Below are positions 52,020-60,453 of a stretch of DNA of 64,000 bases, one piece after another. Position numbers and translations under genes: made by a program. The notes under the pieces are model-generated. The model was not told where the DNA came from, did not search any database, and saw only the letters and a list, made by a program, of their open reading frames with translations. Every line of letters starts with the position of its first letter. The stretch's first letter is position 1. The stretch spans positions 369,656 to 433,655 of the forward strand of contig NZ_JANCLX010000002.1 in assembly GCF_024295805.1 (NCBI RefSeq). Reading direction: 5' to 3'. The DNA comes from Streptomyces cucumeris. Lineage in GTDB: Bacteria > Actinomycetota > Actinomycetes > Streptomycetales > Streptomycetaceae.

Positions 52020-53369
52020 TCACCAAAGCTGTTGATCCGTCCCGCGCTCCCGCCGGCGCTGCATCCGCTCGCGCTTAGAAGGCGAAGCGCCAGTCACTGC
52101 GGCGAAGACCACCTCGCGACTGCCGCTCAAACTCAGTTCGAGCTGGCGTTGCACTCCTTGTGAGCCAAATCCTGTGGTGCCGATCCAGCCACCGGCGACG
52201 AGATCGGTAAACTCGGTATTGTCAAGGTAACGATCAACCGTCTTTCGACTAAAAGACCGAGCGTTCCCTGGGGCTTGGAACCTCTTGTGTAGCTGATCGA
52301 AATGTTCGCGAGCCAGGTAAATTCCGGGTGTCAGGCTTCTCGCATCTGGCATAAGGGAGTCCCCTTGGCGGAGCTTGAACCAAGAAGGCCTAGAGCAGAG
52401 GCGGTAATCGTCGACTTCGCGCCTCAGCTTGTCGCACTCGTCGTCGATCGCTCGCATGCGTTCGAGCTGATCAGCAAGATTATTGTCGCTGTTCGGGTAG
52501 TAGCGCCAGTCCGACTTTCCGCTGCCCTTCGACATCCGCTTGTATTGGACCATGACGAAGCAATCGCGTGACTCGTGATAGTAAATCAGGTCGACGCCGA
52601 GTGTCTCTTCTGCGGCTTTGCGATTGGCGTTGTAGATGACTAGTCGTTGCTCCCCTTGGCTGAAGCCGGTCCATGCGGCCCTGTTCAGCCAGTCTTCTGG
52701 CCCCAGCCAATCACGGAAGCGTTGCGCGTCGTACGCAATCAGGTCGTCCTCGTGGGACGGGCCGTTACGTGTTTGGACGCGAGCAACGAATGGAACGTCA
52801 TCGTCCTCGTGCGGCTGGTCCCAACTGACAAGCTCGTCAAGGTCGAAGTCCGTCATGCGCACGGAGGTGAGGGTCGCGTCACGTTCATCTACGAGCAACC
52901 TGGCGGTCGGTGTCAGGGCAGGTGATGGCCTGTTCCCTGCTCCGAGAGTATGGAGGTGAGGAACGACGTCGCTGGCCCGCTGACTCAGAGCTTGCAGCAG
53001 ATGCCTCCCTGCGCCGTCCGGTAGAGCCCCGTCGCGAGATAGATAGCGGCGTGAGAGCTGGGGAACTAAGCCCTCCAGTTCTGCCCACGGTACGGGGGAT
53101 AGGAGCCGGTACGGCTTGATGACCTCAACTCGCCTCTTCAGGTCGTCGCCCGGCCCGCGCACCTTGCTGGCCCGCGCAACGTAGGTCACCTGTGGGGCGT
53201 CACGCTCGGCTCCAGTGATGATCAGAGTGACGTGCGTGCCCTTCCAGTGTTCCTGGTACTGGGTGGTTACCCAGCGAGGCATGCTCCCGTCTTCTCTCTG
53301 ACGCCACCAAGTCTTGAGGTGCTCCTCTTCTTTGAGGGCAGTGCGGATGATCGCGACCATGGCAGTCAT
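52020..53369 (-). CDS. unrecognised protein with PD-(D/E)XK-like nuclease motif
   Basis: A 449-aa soluble protein. The central part has a strand-turn-strand pattern GVDLIYYHES...CFVMVQYKRM with D260 and Q-Y-K (275-277), the arrangement of Mrr/restriction-endonuclease folds in which the E-x-K is Q-x-K; E254/E255 could supply the upstream acidic residue. No full family name is recognised. It is the outermost island gene, next to the right repeat, on the same strand as the kinase and DrmD-like genes (156 bp before the kinase), and its GC3 is clearly lower than neighbours. ATG 53369 or 53360. A nuclease effector is an inference. Confidence 0.6.
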   Translation of the reverse strand: MTAMVAIIRTALKEEEHLKTWWRQREDGSMPRWVTTQYQEHWKGTHVTLIITGAERDAPQVTYVARASKVRGPGDDLKRRVEVIKPYRLLSPVPWAELEGLVPQLSRRYLSRDGALPDGAGRHLLQALSQRASDVVPHLHTLGAGNRPSPALTPTARLLVDERDATLTSVRMTDFDLDELVSWDQPHEDDDVPFVARVQTRNGPSHEDDLIAYDAQRFRDWLGPEDWLNRAAWTGFSQGEQRLVIYNANRKAAEETLGVDLIYYHESRDCFVMVQYKRMSKGSGKSDWRYYPNSDNNLADQLERMRAIDDECDKLRREVDDYRLCSRPSWFKLRQGDSLMPDARSLTPGIYLAREHFDQLHKRFQAPGNARSFSRKTVDRYLDNTEFTDLVAGGWIGTTGFGSQGVQRQLELSLSGSREVVFAAVTGASPSKRERMQRRRERGTDQQLW

Positions 53370-53495
53370 TCTTCAACGGGCGCTGCGTCTGAGTTCAAAG
53401 ATCAGCCACTTAGTCGGGATCGACCAAGTGGCTGGACTGCGGATGAGATGGACGGTGCCGACGGGGGTGCCACTTCACCTGCGGCGATGTCTGGA

Positions 53496-53611
53496 GATCC
53501 CGTCCACAGCCCGTCCACGGGCTCTGCCATGCGGCCGCTCCGGGAGGCACCCGCCCGCCCGCACATAACGCGAAGACCCCGCTCTCAGCCGATGGGCTGA
53601 TGGCGGGGTCT
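53496..53611 (+). repeat. right flanking direct repeat of the island (attR-like)
   Basis: 116 bp from GATCCCGTCCACAGCCCGTC to GCTGATGGCGGGGTCT, the same orientation and about 85% identity by eye to 20620-20730. It begins 20 bp beyond the tRNA-Arg 3' end and includes that gene's terminator hairpin. The left copy has no tRNA sequence, so the duplicated segment is the tRNA's downstream region rather than its 3' end. Confidence 0.75.
53570..53611 (-). terminator. tRNA-Arg terminator hairpin
   Basis: On the minus strand GACCCCGC (from 53610) and GCGGGGTC (ending near 53574) enclose CATCAGCCCATCGGCTGAGA, itself a small hairpin (CAGCC/GGCTG). It starts about 20 bases after the tRNA 3' end. The same hairpin is kept in the left repeat. 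Confidence 0.7.
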
Positions 53612-53630
53612 GCTGGCACCTACTGCGAGG

Positions 53631-53702
53631 TGCCCCCGGCAGGATTCGAACCTGCGCACACGGCTCCGGAGGCCGTTGCTCTATCCCCTGAGCTACGGGG
53701 GC
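53631..53702 (-). tRNA. tRNA-Arg, anticodon CCG
   Basis: 72 bases that fold as a cloverleaf: acceptor GCCCCCG/CGGGGGC plus A, D-arm GCTC-AGGGGATA-GAGC, anticodon stem ACGGC/GCCGT around CTCCGGA giving anticodon CCG (reads CGG), T-arm CAGG-TTCGAAT-CCTG. CCA is not encoded. It is transcribed toward the island, so the island lies directly downstream of its 3' end. Confidence 0.95.
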
Positions 53703-53937
53703 GTTGCCGCCAGTGTTCTTGGCGACGGGTAGAACACTACCAGCTCACTCGGGGTGGTCATGAACGGTTATCGGGAGAGGCGAGGAGGAGGTGCGGGGGA
53801 GCGGAACGGCGGGAGCGGAGGGGGATATACCGCATGTGGAGGCGGGGGCGCAGGTGTCCGGGTCGAAGGTCCCCCGCACGTGGCGGAAGTGGGCAAAACC
53901 CGGACGTGGCAGGGGCCGCGCGCCTACTCTTCAGTTT

Positions 53938-54369
53938 GTGCCTGGGTTGTCCGGCCGGGTCCTTGTCGTAGACGACAACAAGGTCATCCGGCAGCTGATC
54001 AGGGTCAACCTCGAGCTGGAGGGCTTCGAGGTCGTGACCGCGGCCGATGGTGCCGAGTGCCTGGAGATCGTTCACCAGGTGCGGCCCGATGTGATCACTC
54101 TTGATGTCGTGATGCCCAGACTTGATGGGCTGCATACGGCATCACGGTTGCGCGCGGATGCGCGGACGTGCCACGTGCCCGTCGCGATCATCAGCGCGTG
54201 TACGCAGTACGAGATGGACAGTGGGAAGGCGCTGGGCGTCGATGCGTTCCTGGCGAAACCCTTCGAGCCGACCGAGCTGGTGCAGCTCGTGGGTCGGCTG
54301 ATGAGGCGAGGGGGTGCTGGGGCCTCGGCTCCCGGTGATGCCGCGCCGGTTGTGGGGCCCACCGGTTAG
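53938..54369 (+). CDS. single-domain response regulator (CheY-like)
   Basis: A 143-aa receiver with the acidic pocket VVDDN, phospho-acceptor Asp in ITLDVVMPRLDG, Thr/Ser in AIISACT and Lys in AKPFEP. There is no output domain, so it works by protein-protein contact. GTG 53938 is chosen from family N-termini (LSGRVLVVDDNKVIRQLIRV). No Shine-Dalgarno is seen; instead TACTCT sits at 53925-53930, about 8 bases before the GTG, with CGGACG 18 bases further up, so a leaderless transcript is likely. The gene is conserved upstream of nrtL/lysA in Streptomyces as I remember. No sensor kinase is adjacent. Confidence 0.85.
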   Translation: MPGLSGRVLVVDDNKVIRQLIRVNLELEGFEVVTAADGAECLEIVHQVRPDVITLDVVMPRLDGLHTASRLRADARTCHVPVAIISACTQYEMDSGKALGVDAFLAKPFEPTELVQLVGRLMRRGGAGASAPGDAAPVVGPTG

Positions 54370-55054
54370 TCATCCGGGTCGCCGGATGACGGCGGCGGTG
54401 TTCCGCGACCGGTGACGAGTGCTCCGGTCCGCCCCCCGCGACCGGTGCGCGTGGCCACGGCCACCGTGCGTGCGGCGGTCGGCGGTCTGCGTCTCCGCGG
54501 CCGGTCGTGTACCCGGTGCCGGTCTCCGGACCCGTTCCGCCGGTGCGGCCTGCCGCGGTCCCGGTGCCCTTCCTTGCCTCGGCTGTGCCCCGTGGTCGGG
54601 TGACCGTGGCGGTCGCCCATGACCAATCCCGCTTCGTCCCGCGGCCGGGCGAGTGCTGTGGTCACCGCGACCATCACCCCGGCCTCGACCGCGCCCGGCC
54701 ACCACCCCGCCCCGATCATGCCCGGCGCGCGTCGCGCACACCATGCGGACCGCGCACACCGTCCCTGTCCCCGGCCCCGCCTCCGCCCCGCCCGCTCCCG
54801 GCCTGTGCCCGCTCGCGCGGAGGCCTGCTCAGCGCCCGCGCCGGGCCCGCGCCCCGCCCGCGCAGAGGCCCACGCCCGCCCGCTCCCCGCCCGTTCCTGG
54901 CCCCGCTCCCCGCTCGCGCCGGGGCTCGCGCGAGCCAGGGGCGCTCGCGCCCGGGCTCGCGCGAGCCCCCGCGCCCCGCCCCGTTCACCACCTCTGCGTC
55001 CGAAGGACGAAACCGGTTCGCGGGGGCACCCCCCTCCTCCCATACGCTTGTCCC
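54370..55054. other. long gene-free, extremely GC-rich stretch with palindrome cluster
   Basis: 685 bp with no supportable gene. Open frames in all directions are artefacts of GC bias. It contains several perfect palindromes close together: GGCTCGCGCGAGCC (54923-54936), GGGCTCGCGCGAGCCC (54953-54968) and between them GGGCGCTCGCGCCC (from 54939). Terminator function for the response regulator and control of nrtL are both possible. Confidence 0.5.
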
Positions 55055-56083
55055 GTGACACCCGCCCAGCTCTCCCGCACTGTGCTGCACACCGTGCGTC
55101 GTGCCGTCGAGGCCGACGAACTGTGTGTGACCGTGCCGGAGCGGGTCAAGGTGCGGACTCCGCCGCGGCCCGGGTGTGGTGATTACGCCACCAACGTGGC
55201 CCTCCAGCTCGCCCGGGGAGACAGGGGAGAGAGAGGCGACGGCGGCGATCCGCTGCGGATCGCCGAGATACTCCGGCGCCGCCTCGTCCGCACCCCCGGT
55301 ATCGCCCGCGTCGACATCGCCGCCCCCGGGTTCCTGAACATCACCCTCGACGCCGGCTCCCACGGGAGCCTCGTGGCCACCGTCCTCGCCCAGGGGGCCG
55401 GTTACGGGCATGGCGAGGGGCTGGCCGGGGAGCGGGTCCGGTTCGCCGCGGGGACGGCCGACGGGGACATCCACACCGCGCTCGTCGCCCAGGTCGTCCG
55501 CGGGCTCGTCACCGCCTGCGGGGGGCGGACGGCGGACGACGGCCCCGGGGGCGAGGTCCTCACCGTCCGGGCCGCCGGTGTTACGGCCGACGAGCTGCTC
55601 ATCCGGCTCGGCCCCGACGCCGCCCGCTGGGCCCTGCTGCGGCCCGCCGCCCAGGACCTGCCCGACCTCGATCCGGGACGGCTGCTCTCGCAGCGCGAGG
55701 CCAACCCGCTGTTCCGCGTCCGGTACGCCCATGCGCGGGCGCGTGCCGTGCTGCGGAACGCCCACGACCTCGGGGTCGACTCAAAGCCGGACGAGGCCGA
55801 CTACGGGCACCCCGCCGAGACCGCCCTCCTCGCCCCGCTCGGTGACTTCCCCCGTACGATCGAGGCCGCCGCCCGGGACCGGGCGCCCGACCGGCTGGTG
55901 CGGCATCTCGTCGTCACCGCCGACGCCTTCTTCCGCTTCCACGACACATGTCCGCCCCTCCCGCGCGGCGAGCAGAAACCCTCGGCCGTGCACCGCTCGC
56001 GGACGGCCCTCGCCGAGGCCGCCGGCACGGTGCTCGCCAACGGCCTCCACCTGCTCGGCATCACCGCTCCAGAACATCTGTGA
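55055..56083 (+). CDS. nrtL: ArgS-related anticodon-binding protein lacking the catalytic domain
   Basis: A 342-aa protein resembling the ends of arginyl-tRNA synthetase: the N-terminal Add-1-like domain ([31 protein letters not shown]; residues 1-110) and the DALR anticodon-binding domain at the C-terminus (about 220-342). HIGH and KMSKS motifs and most of the Rossmann catalytic core are missing, so it cannot charge tRNA. Streptomycetes place this gene before lysA. GTG 55055 has no Shine-Dalgarno but a TACGCT -10-like box at 55043-55048, fitting a leaderless mRNA. lysA follows 19 bp later. It may bind tRNA or regulate; its function is unproven. Confidence 0.8.
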   Translation: MTPAQLSRTVLHTVRRAVEADELCVTVPERVKVRTPPRPGCGDYATNVALQLARGDRGERGDGGDPLRIAEILRRRLVRTPGIARVDIAAPGFLNITLDAGSHGSLVATVLAQGAGYGHGEGLAGERVRFAAGTADGDIHTALVAQVVRGLVTACGGRTADDGPGGEVLTVRAAGVTADELLIRLGPDAARWALLRPAAQDLPDLDPGRLLSQREANPLFRVRYAHARARAVLRNAHDLGVDSKPDEADYGHPAETALLAPLGDFPRTIEAAARDRAPDRLVRHLVVTADAFFRFHDTCPPLPRGEQKPSAVHRSRTALAEAAGTVLANGLHLLGITAPEHL

Positions 56084-56102
56084 CACCTGCGAGAGAGACA
56101 CC

Positions 56103-57494
56103 ATGAGCCGTTCCGCCCACCCCGCCGGGCCCCGCCACGCCGACGTCCTGCCCGAGGGGCACTACAGCGCGCCGCCCGCCGACCTCAACCAGCTCGACCC
56201 GCGCGTCTGGTCCCGCACCGTCTCGCGGAACGCCGACGGTGTGGCCACCGTGGGCGGGATCGAGGTGACGCGGCTGGCCGAGGAGTTCGGGACACCCGGC
56301 TACTTCCTGGACGAGGAGGACTTCCGGGCCCGCTGCCGGGCCTGGCGGGAGGCGTTCGGGGACGAGGCCGACGTGTTCTACGCCGGGAAGGCGTTCCTCT
56401 CCCGGGCCGTGGTGCGCTGGCTGCACGAGGAGGGGCTCAACCTCGACGTCTGCTCGGAGGGGGAGCTGGCCACCGCGCTGGCCGCCGGGATGCCCGCGGA
56501 GCGGATCGCGCTGCACGGGAACAACAAGTCGACGCGGGAGATCACGCGGGCGGTCGAGGCCGGGGTCGGGCGGATCGTGCTCGACTCCTTCCAGGAGATC
56601 GTGCGGGTGGCGCATATCGCGCAGCGGCTCGGGCGGCGCCAGCGGGTGCAGATCCGGGTCACCGTGGGCGTCGAGGCGCACACCCATGAATTCATCGCGA
56701 CCGCGCACGAGGACCAGAAGTTCGGCATTCCGCTCGCGGGCGGGCTGGCCGCGGAGGCGGTGCGGCGGGCGCTGAAGCTGGACGGGGTGGAGCTGATCGG
56801 CATCCACTCGCACATCGGCTCGCAGATCTTCGACACCTCCGGGTTCGAGGTGGCCGCCCACCGCGTGGTCGGGCTGCTGAAGGAGATCCGCGACGAGCAC
56901 GGGGTGGAGCTCCCCGAGATCGACCTCGGCGGCGGTCTCGGTATCGCGTACACCGCGGACGACGACCCCAGCGAGCCGCATGAGATCGCCGCGGCGCTGC
57001 GCGAGATCGTGCACCGCGAGTGCCGGGGCGCGGGGCTCGCGGTGCCGCGGCTGTCGGTCGAGCCGGGGCGGGCGATCGTCGGGCCGACCGCGTTCACGCT
57101 GTACGAGGTGGGGACGGTCAAGGAGCTGCCGGGGCTGCGGACGTATGTGAGTGTGGACGGCGGGATGTCCGACAACATCCGTACCGCGCTCTACGACGCC
57201 GAGTACTCGGTGGCCCTGGTCTCCCGTACCTCCACCGCCGGGCCGATGCTCTCCCGCGTGGTGGGCAAGCACTGTGAATCCGGTGACATCGTGGTCCGGG
57301 ACGCCTTCCTGCCCGCGGACCTGGCGCCCGGCGATCTGATCGCCGTCCCCGCCACCGGGGCCTACTGCCGTTCGATGGCGAGCAACTACAACCATGCGCT
57401 GCGTCCGCCGGTCGTCGCCGTGCGCGACGGACAGGCGCGGGAAATCGTCCGGCGCGAGACGGAGGAAGATCTCCTCCGGCTCGATGTCGGCTAG
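56103..57494 (+). CDS. lysA: diaminopimelate decarboxylase
   Basis: A 463-aa PLP enzyme that decarboxylates meso-diaminopimelate to L-lysine, the last step of lysine synthesis. PLP Lys lies in [20 protein letters not shown] and the Gly-rich [10 protein letters not shown] bind the cofactor phosphate, EPGRAIVGP is the fold III decarboxylase signature, and the partner-subunit Cys is in DICSEG-like DVCSEGE plus CESGD. ATG 56103 follows GAGAGAGA. Full length for the family. It leads the lysine/threonine block after nrtL. Confidence 0.97.
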   Translation: MSRSAHPAGPRHADVLPEGHYSAPPADLNQLDPRVWSRTVSRNADGVATVGGIEVTRLAEEFGTPGYFLDEEDFRARCRAWREAFGDEADVFYAGKAFLSRAVVRWLHEEGLNLDVCSEGELATALAAGMPAERIALHGNNKSTREITRAVEAGVGRIVLDSFQEIVRVAHIAQRLGRRQRVQIRVTVGVEAHTHEFIATAHEDQKFGIPLAGGLAAEAVRRALKLDGVELIGIHSHIGSQIFDTSGFEVAAHRVVGLLKEIRDEHGVELPEIDLGGGLGIAYTADDDPSEPHEIAAALREIVHRECRGAGLAVPRLSVEPGRAIVGPTAFTLYEVGTVKELPGLRTYVSVDGGMSDNIRTALYDAEYSVALVSRTSTAGPMLSRVVGKHCESGDIVVRDAFLPADLAPGDLIAVPATGAYCRSMASNYNHALRPPVVAVRDGQAREIVRRETEEDLLRLDVG

Positions 57495-57499
57495 CGAGA

Positions 57500-57560
57500 A
57501 ATAAATCTCGGATACTGGACCCGGGATAGGAAATCCCGTCCAGTGCCTGAGACTGGTGCA
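57500..57560 (+). other. two hairpins in the lysA-hom gap
   Basis: CGAGA-AATAAA-TCTCG just after lysA, then CTGGA-CC-CGGGAT-AGGAA-ATCCCG-TCCAG, an 11-bp stem with a 2-base bulge, ending about 55 bases before hom. They could weakly terminate lysA mRNA or act as an attenuator or mRNA-stability element for hom. No riboswitch consensus is recognised. Confidence 0.45.
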
Positions 57561-57588
57561 CCAAACGATGGATGAGAAACGAGGTCGG

Positions 57589-58881
57589 ATGATGCGTACG
57601 CGTCCGCTGAAAGTGGCGCTGCTGGGCTGTGGGGTAGTGGGCTCAGAGGTGGCGCGCATCATGACGACGCACGCGGACGACCTCACGGCGCGTATCGGGG
57701 CCCCGGTGGAGCTGGCCGGGGTGGCCGTACGCCGCCCCAACCGGGTCCGTGAGGGGGTGCCGGAGCACCTGGTGACCACCGACGCCACCGCCCTGGTCAA
57801 ACGCGGGGACATCGATGTGGTGGTCGAGGTGATCGGCGGCATCGAGCCCGCCCGCTCCCTCATCACGACCGCGTTCGAGCACGGCGCGAGCGTGGTCTCC
57901 GCCAACAAGGCGCTGGTCTCCCAGGACGGCGCGGCCCTGCACGCCGCCGCCCAGGAGCGCGGTGCGGACCTGTACTACGAGGCGGCGGTCGCGGGCGCGA
58001 TCCCGCTGGTGCGGCCGCTGCGCGAATCGCTGGCGGGCGACAAGGTCAACCGGGTCCTCGGCATCGTCAACGGCACCACCAACTTCATCCTCGACCGGAT
58101 GGACGGCAGCGGCGCGGGCTACAGCGAGGCGCTGGACGAGGCCACCGCGCTGGGCTATGCCGAGGCCGATCCGACGGCCGACGTCGAGGGGTTCGACGCC
58201 GCCGCCAAGGCCGCGATCCTCGCCGGGATCGCCTTCCACACCCGGGTCACCCTCGACGACGTCCACCGCGAGGGCATCACCGAGGTGACCGCGGCCGATA
58301 TCGCCTCCGCCAAGCGCATGGGGTGCACCGTCAAGCTGCTCGCCATCTGCGAGCGCGCCGCCGACGGCCGCTCGGTCACCGCGCGGGTGCATCCGGCGAT
58401 GATCCCGCTGGCCCATCCGCTGGCGTCGGTCCGCGAGGCGTACAACGCGGTGTTCGTGGAGGCCGACGCCGCCGGCCAGCTCATGTTCTACGGGCCGGGG
58501 GCCGGTGGCTCGCCGACCGCCTCGGCGGTGCTCGGCGACCTCGTCGCCGCCTGCCGCAACAAGCTGGCGGGCGCCACCGGACCGGGGGAGTCCGCCTACA
58601 GCAGGCTGCCGGTGAGCCCGATGGGCGATGTGGTCACGCGGTACCACATCAGCCTCGACGTCGCCGACAAGCCGGGTGTTCTCGCTCAGGTCGCGACAGT
58701 CTTCGCCGAGCACGGAGTGTCGATCGATACGGTCCGCCAGCAGGGGAAGGACGGCGAGGCTTCCCTCGTGGTCGTGACCCACCGCGCGAGCGACGCCGCG
58801 CTGTCGGCGACCGTGGAGACGCTGCGCCGCCTCGACACCGTCCGCGACGTCGCCAGCATCATGCGGGTCGAGGGTGAGTAG
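57589..58881 (+). CDS. hom: homoserine dehydrogenase
   Basis: A 430-aa NAD(P)H enzyme reducing aspartate semialdehyde to homoserine, the branch to threonine and methionine. The N-terminal Rossmann GCGVVGSEVA, catalytic-domain signature AAVAGAIPLVRPLRESLAGD and GIVNGTTNFIL, and a C-terminal ACT domain (VADKPGVLAQVATVFAEHGVSI) for threonine feedback are all present. Start ATG 57589 (or the adjacent ATG 57592) after GAGGTCGG. thrC follows 74 bp later on the same strand, consistent with a threonine operon. Confidence 0.97.
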   Translation: MMRTRPLKVALLGCGVVGSEVARIMTTHADDLTARIGAPVELAGVAVRRPNRVREGVPEHLVTTDATALVKRGDIDVVVEVIGGIEPARSLITTAFEHGASVVSANKALVSQDGAALHAAAQERGADLYYEAAVAGAIPLVRPLRESLAGDKVNRVLGIVNGTTNFILDRMDGSGAGYSEALDEATALGYAEADPTADVEGFDAAAKAAILAGIAFHTRVTLDDVHREGITEVTAADIASAKRMGCTVKLLAICERAADGRSVTARVHPAMIPLAHPLASVREAYNAVFVEADAAGQLMFYGPGAGGSPTASAVLGDLVAACRNKLAGATGPGESAYSRLPVSPMGDVVTRYHISLDVADKPGVLAQVATVFAEHGVSIDTVRQQGKDGEASLVVVTHRASDAALSATVETLRRLDTVRDVASIMRVEGE

Positions 58882-58955
58882 AGAGCGAGTGGAGCGTGGG
58901 ACGACGCGGGCGTACCGCACAGCAGCGGGGTCAGTAGCAGGGGAGTAAGGAAAAC

Positions 58956-60074
58956 ATGAACGCAATCGCCGACGCCGGGACCCGAATGTCCGGCACCCGC
59001 CGGTGGCACGGCTGGCGGGGCATCATCGAGGAGTACCGCGACCGCCTGCCGGTCAGCGGGACGACCCCGGTCGTCACCCTCCGCGAGGGCGGCACCCCGC
59101 TCGTTCCCGCGCAGGTGCTCTCCGAGCGCACCGGCTGCGAGGTCCACCTCAAGGTCGAGGGCGCCAACCCCACCGGATCCTTCAAGGACCGCGGGATGAC
59201 GATGGCCATCAGCGCGGCCAAGGAGGCCGGTGCCAAGGCCGTCATCTGCGCCTCCACCGGGAACACCTCGGCCTCGGCCGCCGCCTACGCGGTGCGCGCC
59301 GGGATGGTCTGCGCGGTGCTGGTCCCGCAGGGGAAGATCGCGCTGGGCAAGATGGGCCAGGCCCTGGTGCACGGCTCGAAGATCCTCCAGGTCGACGGCA
59401 ACTTCGACGACTGTCTGACGCTGGCGCGCAGGCTGTCCGAGAAGTACCCGGTGGCGCTGGTCAATTCGGTCAACCCGGCCCGTATCGAGGGTCAGAAGAC
59501 CGCGGCTTTCGAAATCGTCGACATGCTCGGCGACGCGCCCGACATCCACGTCCTCCCGGTGGGCAACGCGGGCAACATCACGGCCTACTGGAAGGGCTAC
59601 CAGGAGTACGCGGCGCCCTTCGGGGGCCAGGACCCCCGGTCCACCCGCACCCCCCGGATGTGGGGATTCCAGGCGTCCGGCGCGGCGCCGATCGTGCGCG
59701 GTGAGCCGGTCCGCGAGCCCAGCACCATCGCCACCGCGATCCGCATCGGCAACCCCGCCTCCTGGAGCTTCGCGGAGCGGGCGCGGGACGAGTCGGGCGG
59801 CCTCATCGACGAGGTGACCGACCGTCAGATCCTCGCCGCCTACCGGCTGCTCGCCTCCCAGGAGGGCGTCTTCGTGGAGCCGGCCTCCGCGGCGAGCGTG
59901 GCGGGCCTGCTGAAGGCGGCCGAGCAGGGTCTGGTCGACCCGGGCCAGCGCATCGTGTGCACGGTGACCGGGAACGGGCTCAAGGACCCGGACTGGGCGG
60001 TGGCGGGAGCCCCGCAGCCGGTGGTGGTCCCGGTGGACGCGGACGCCGCGGCCGTACGGCTCGGACTGGTCTAG
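58956..60074 (+). CDS. thrC: threonine synthase
   Basis: A 372-aa fold-type II PLP enzyme converting O-phosphohomoserine to threonine. PLP Lys is in [11 protein letters not shown], the phosphate cup is in [13 protein letters not shown], and [14 protein letters not shown] is the Asn motif. The short (non-fungal) class is usual in actinobacteria. ATG 58956 has GGGAGTAAGG upstream. A perfect 13-bp hairpin begins 8 bases after the stop, so thrB is probably transcribed separately. Confidence 0.97.
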   Translation: MNAIADAGTRMSGTRRWHGWRGIIEEYRDRLPVSGTTPVVTLREGGTPLVPAQVLSERTGCEVHLKVEGANPTGSFKDRGMTMAISAAKEAGAKAVICASTGNTSASAAAYAVRAGMVCAVLVPQGKIALGKMGQALVHGSKILQVDGNFDDCLTLARRLSEKYPVALVNSVNPARIEGQKTAAFEIVDMLGDAPDIHVLPVGNAGNITAYWKGYQEYAAPFGGQDPRSTRTPRMWGFQASGAAPIVRGEPVREPSTIATAIRIGNPASWSFAERARDESGGLIDEVTDRQILAAYRLLASQEGVFVEPASAASVAGLLKAAEQGLVDPGQRIVCTVTGNGLKDPDWAVAGAPQPVVVPVDADAAAVRLGLV

Positions 60075-60081
60075 CGCGGCG

Positions 60082-60111
60082 CGGGCCGGGACCCCCTCGG
60101 GTCCCGGCCCG
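60082..60111 (+). terminator. thrC terminator, perfect 13-bp stem
   Basis: CGGGCCGGGACCC (60082-60094), loop CCTC, GGGTCCCGGCCCG (60099-60111), starting 8 bases after the thrC stop. There is no U-tract but the stem is very stable. It separates thrC from thrB transcription. Confidence 0.75.
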
Positions 60112-60383
60112 TTCCGTATCCGCGCCCGCTCCGCGCCCGCCCTCTCACCGGCTCCCACCGGCGGCTTTCTCGCGATCCACTCAACTGGTGGAAGAGATGC
60201 ACGGGAGCGGGGAGGGCGCGCGGAACGCTCCAGTAGAGTGGGCGCGGACGACGGCAGGGAGCGCGACACGCATCGTGCGCCTCCCGTGCGCCCTATGTCG
60301 CCACAGAACCTTCCTTCGATAGGCTGTACTGAATCCGCCCCGACGCAGAGTCCTCATCTCTGCGCGGCGTCGCCGTACTTCGC

Positions 60384-60412
60384 GTGACAACCCCCGCGGT
60401 TTTCCGTACCTC
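60384..60412 (+). promoter_or_regulatory. candidate thrB promoter
   Basis: GTGACA (60384-60389), 17-base spacer, TACCTC (60407-60412). It fits the vegetative streptomycete consensus reasonably and lies 41 bases before the thrB start, downstream of the thrC terminator. Confidence 0.4.
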
Positions 60413-60453
60413 TTCGAGTAATCTCACGCAAACACAAGGAGAGTCATCGAGCG

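Larger units (their letters stand above)
60075..60453. other. thrC-thrB intergenic region
   Basis: It holds the thrC terminator at the left and a predicted thrB promoter at the right (60384-60412). The middle has no gene; a few short frames there lack ribosome-binding sites. The 5' leader of thrB is short and without obvious leader peptide rich in Thr or Ile codons, so classical attenuation is not supported. Confidence 0.5.

Noticed and set aside
20731..53495. Integrase, transposase or plasmid replication gene in the island
   Set aside because: All long credible genes were checked and none has tyrosine/serine recombinase, DDE or replication-initiator motifs.
57495..57588. Riboswitch or T-box upstream of hom
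   Set aside because: Only two simple hairpins are present. No lysine or T-box consensus and too short for either.
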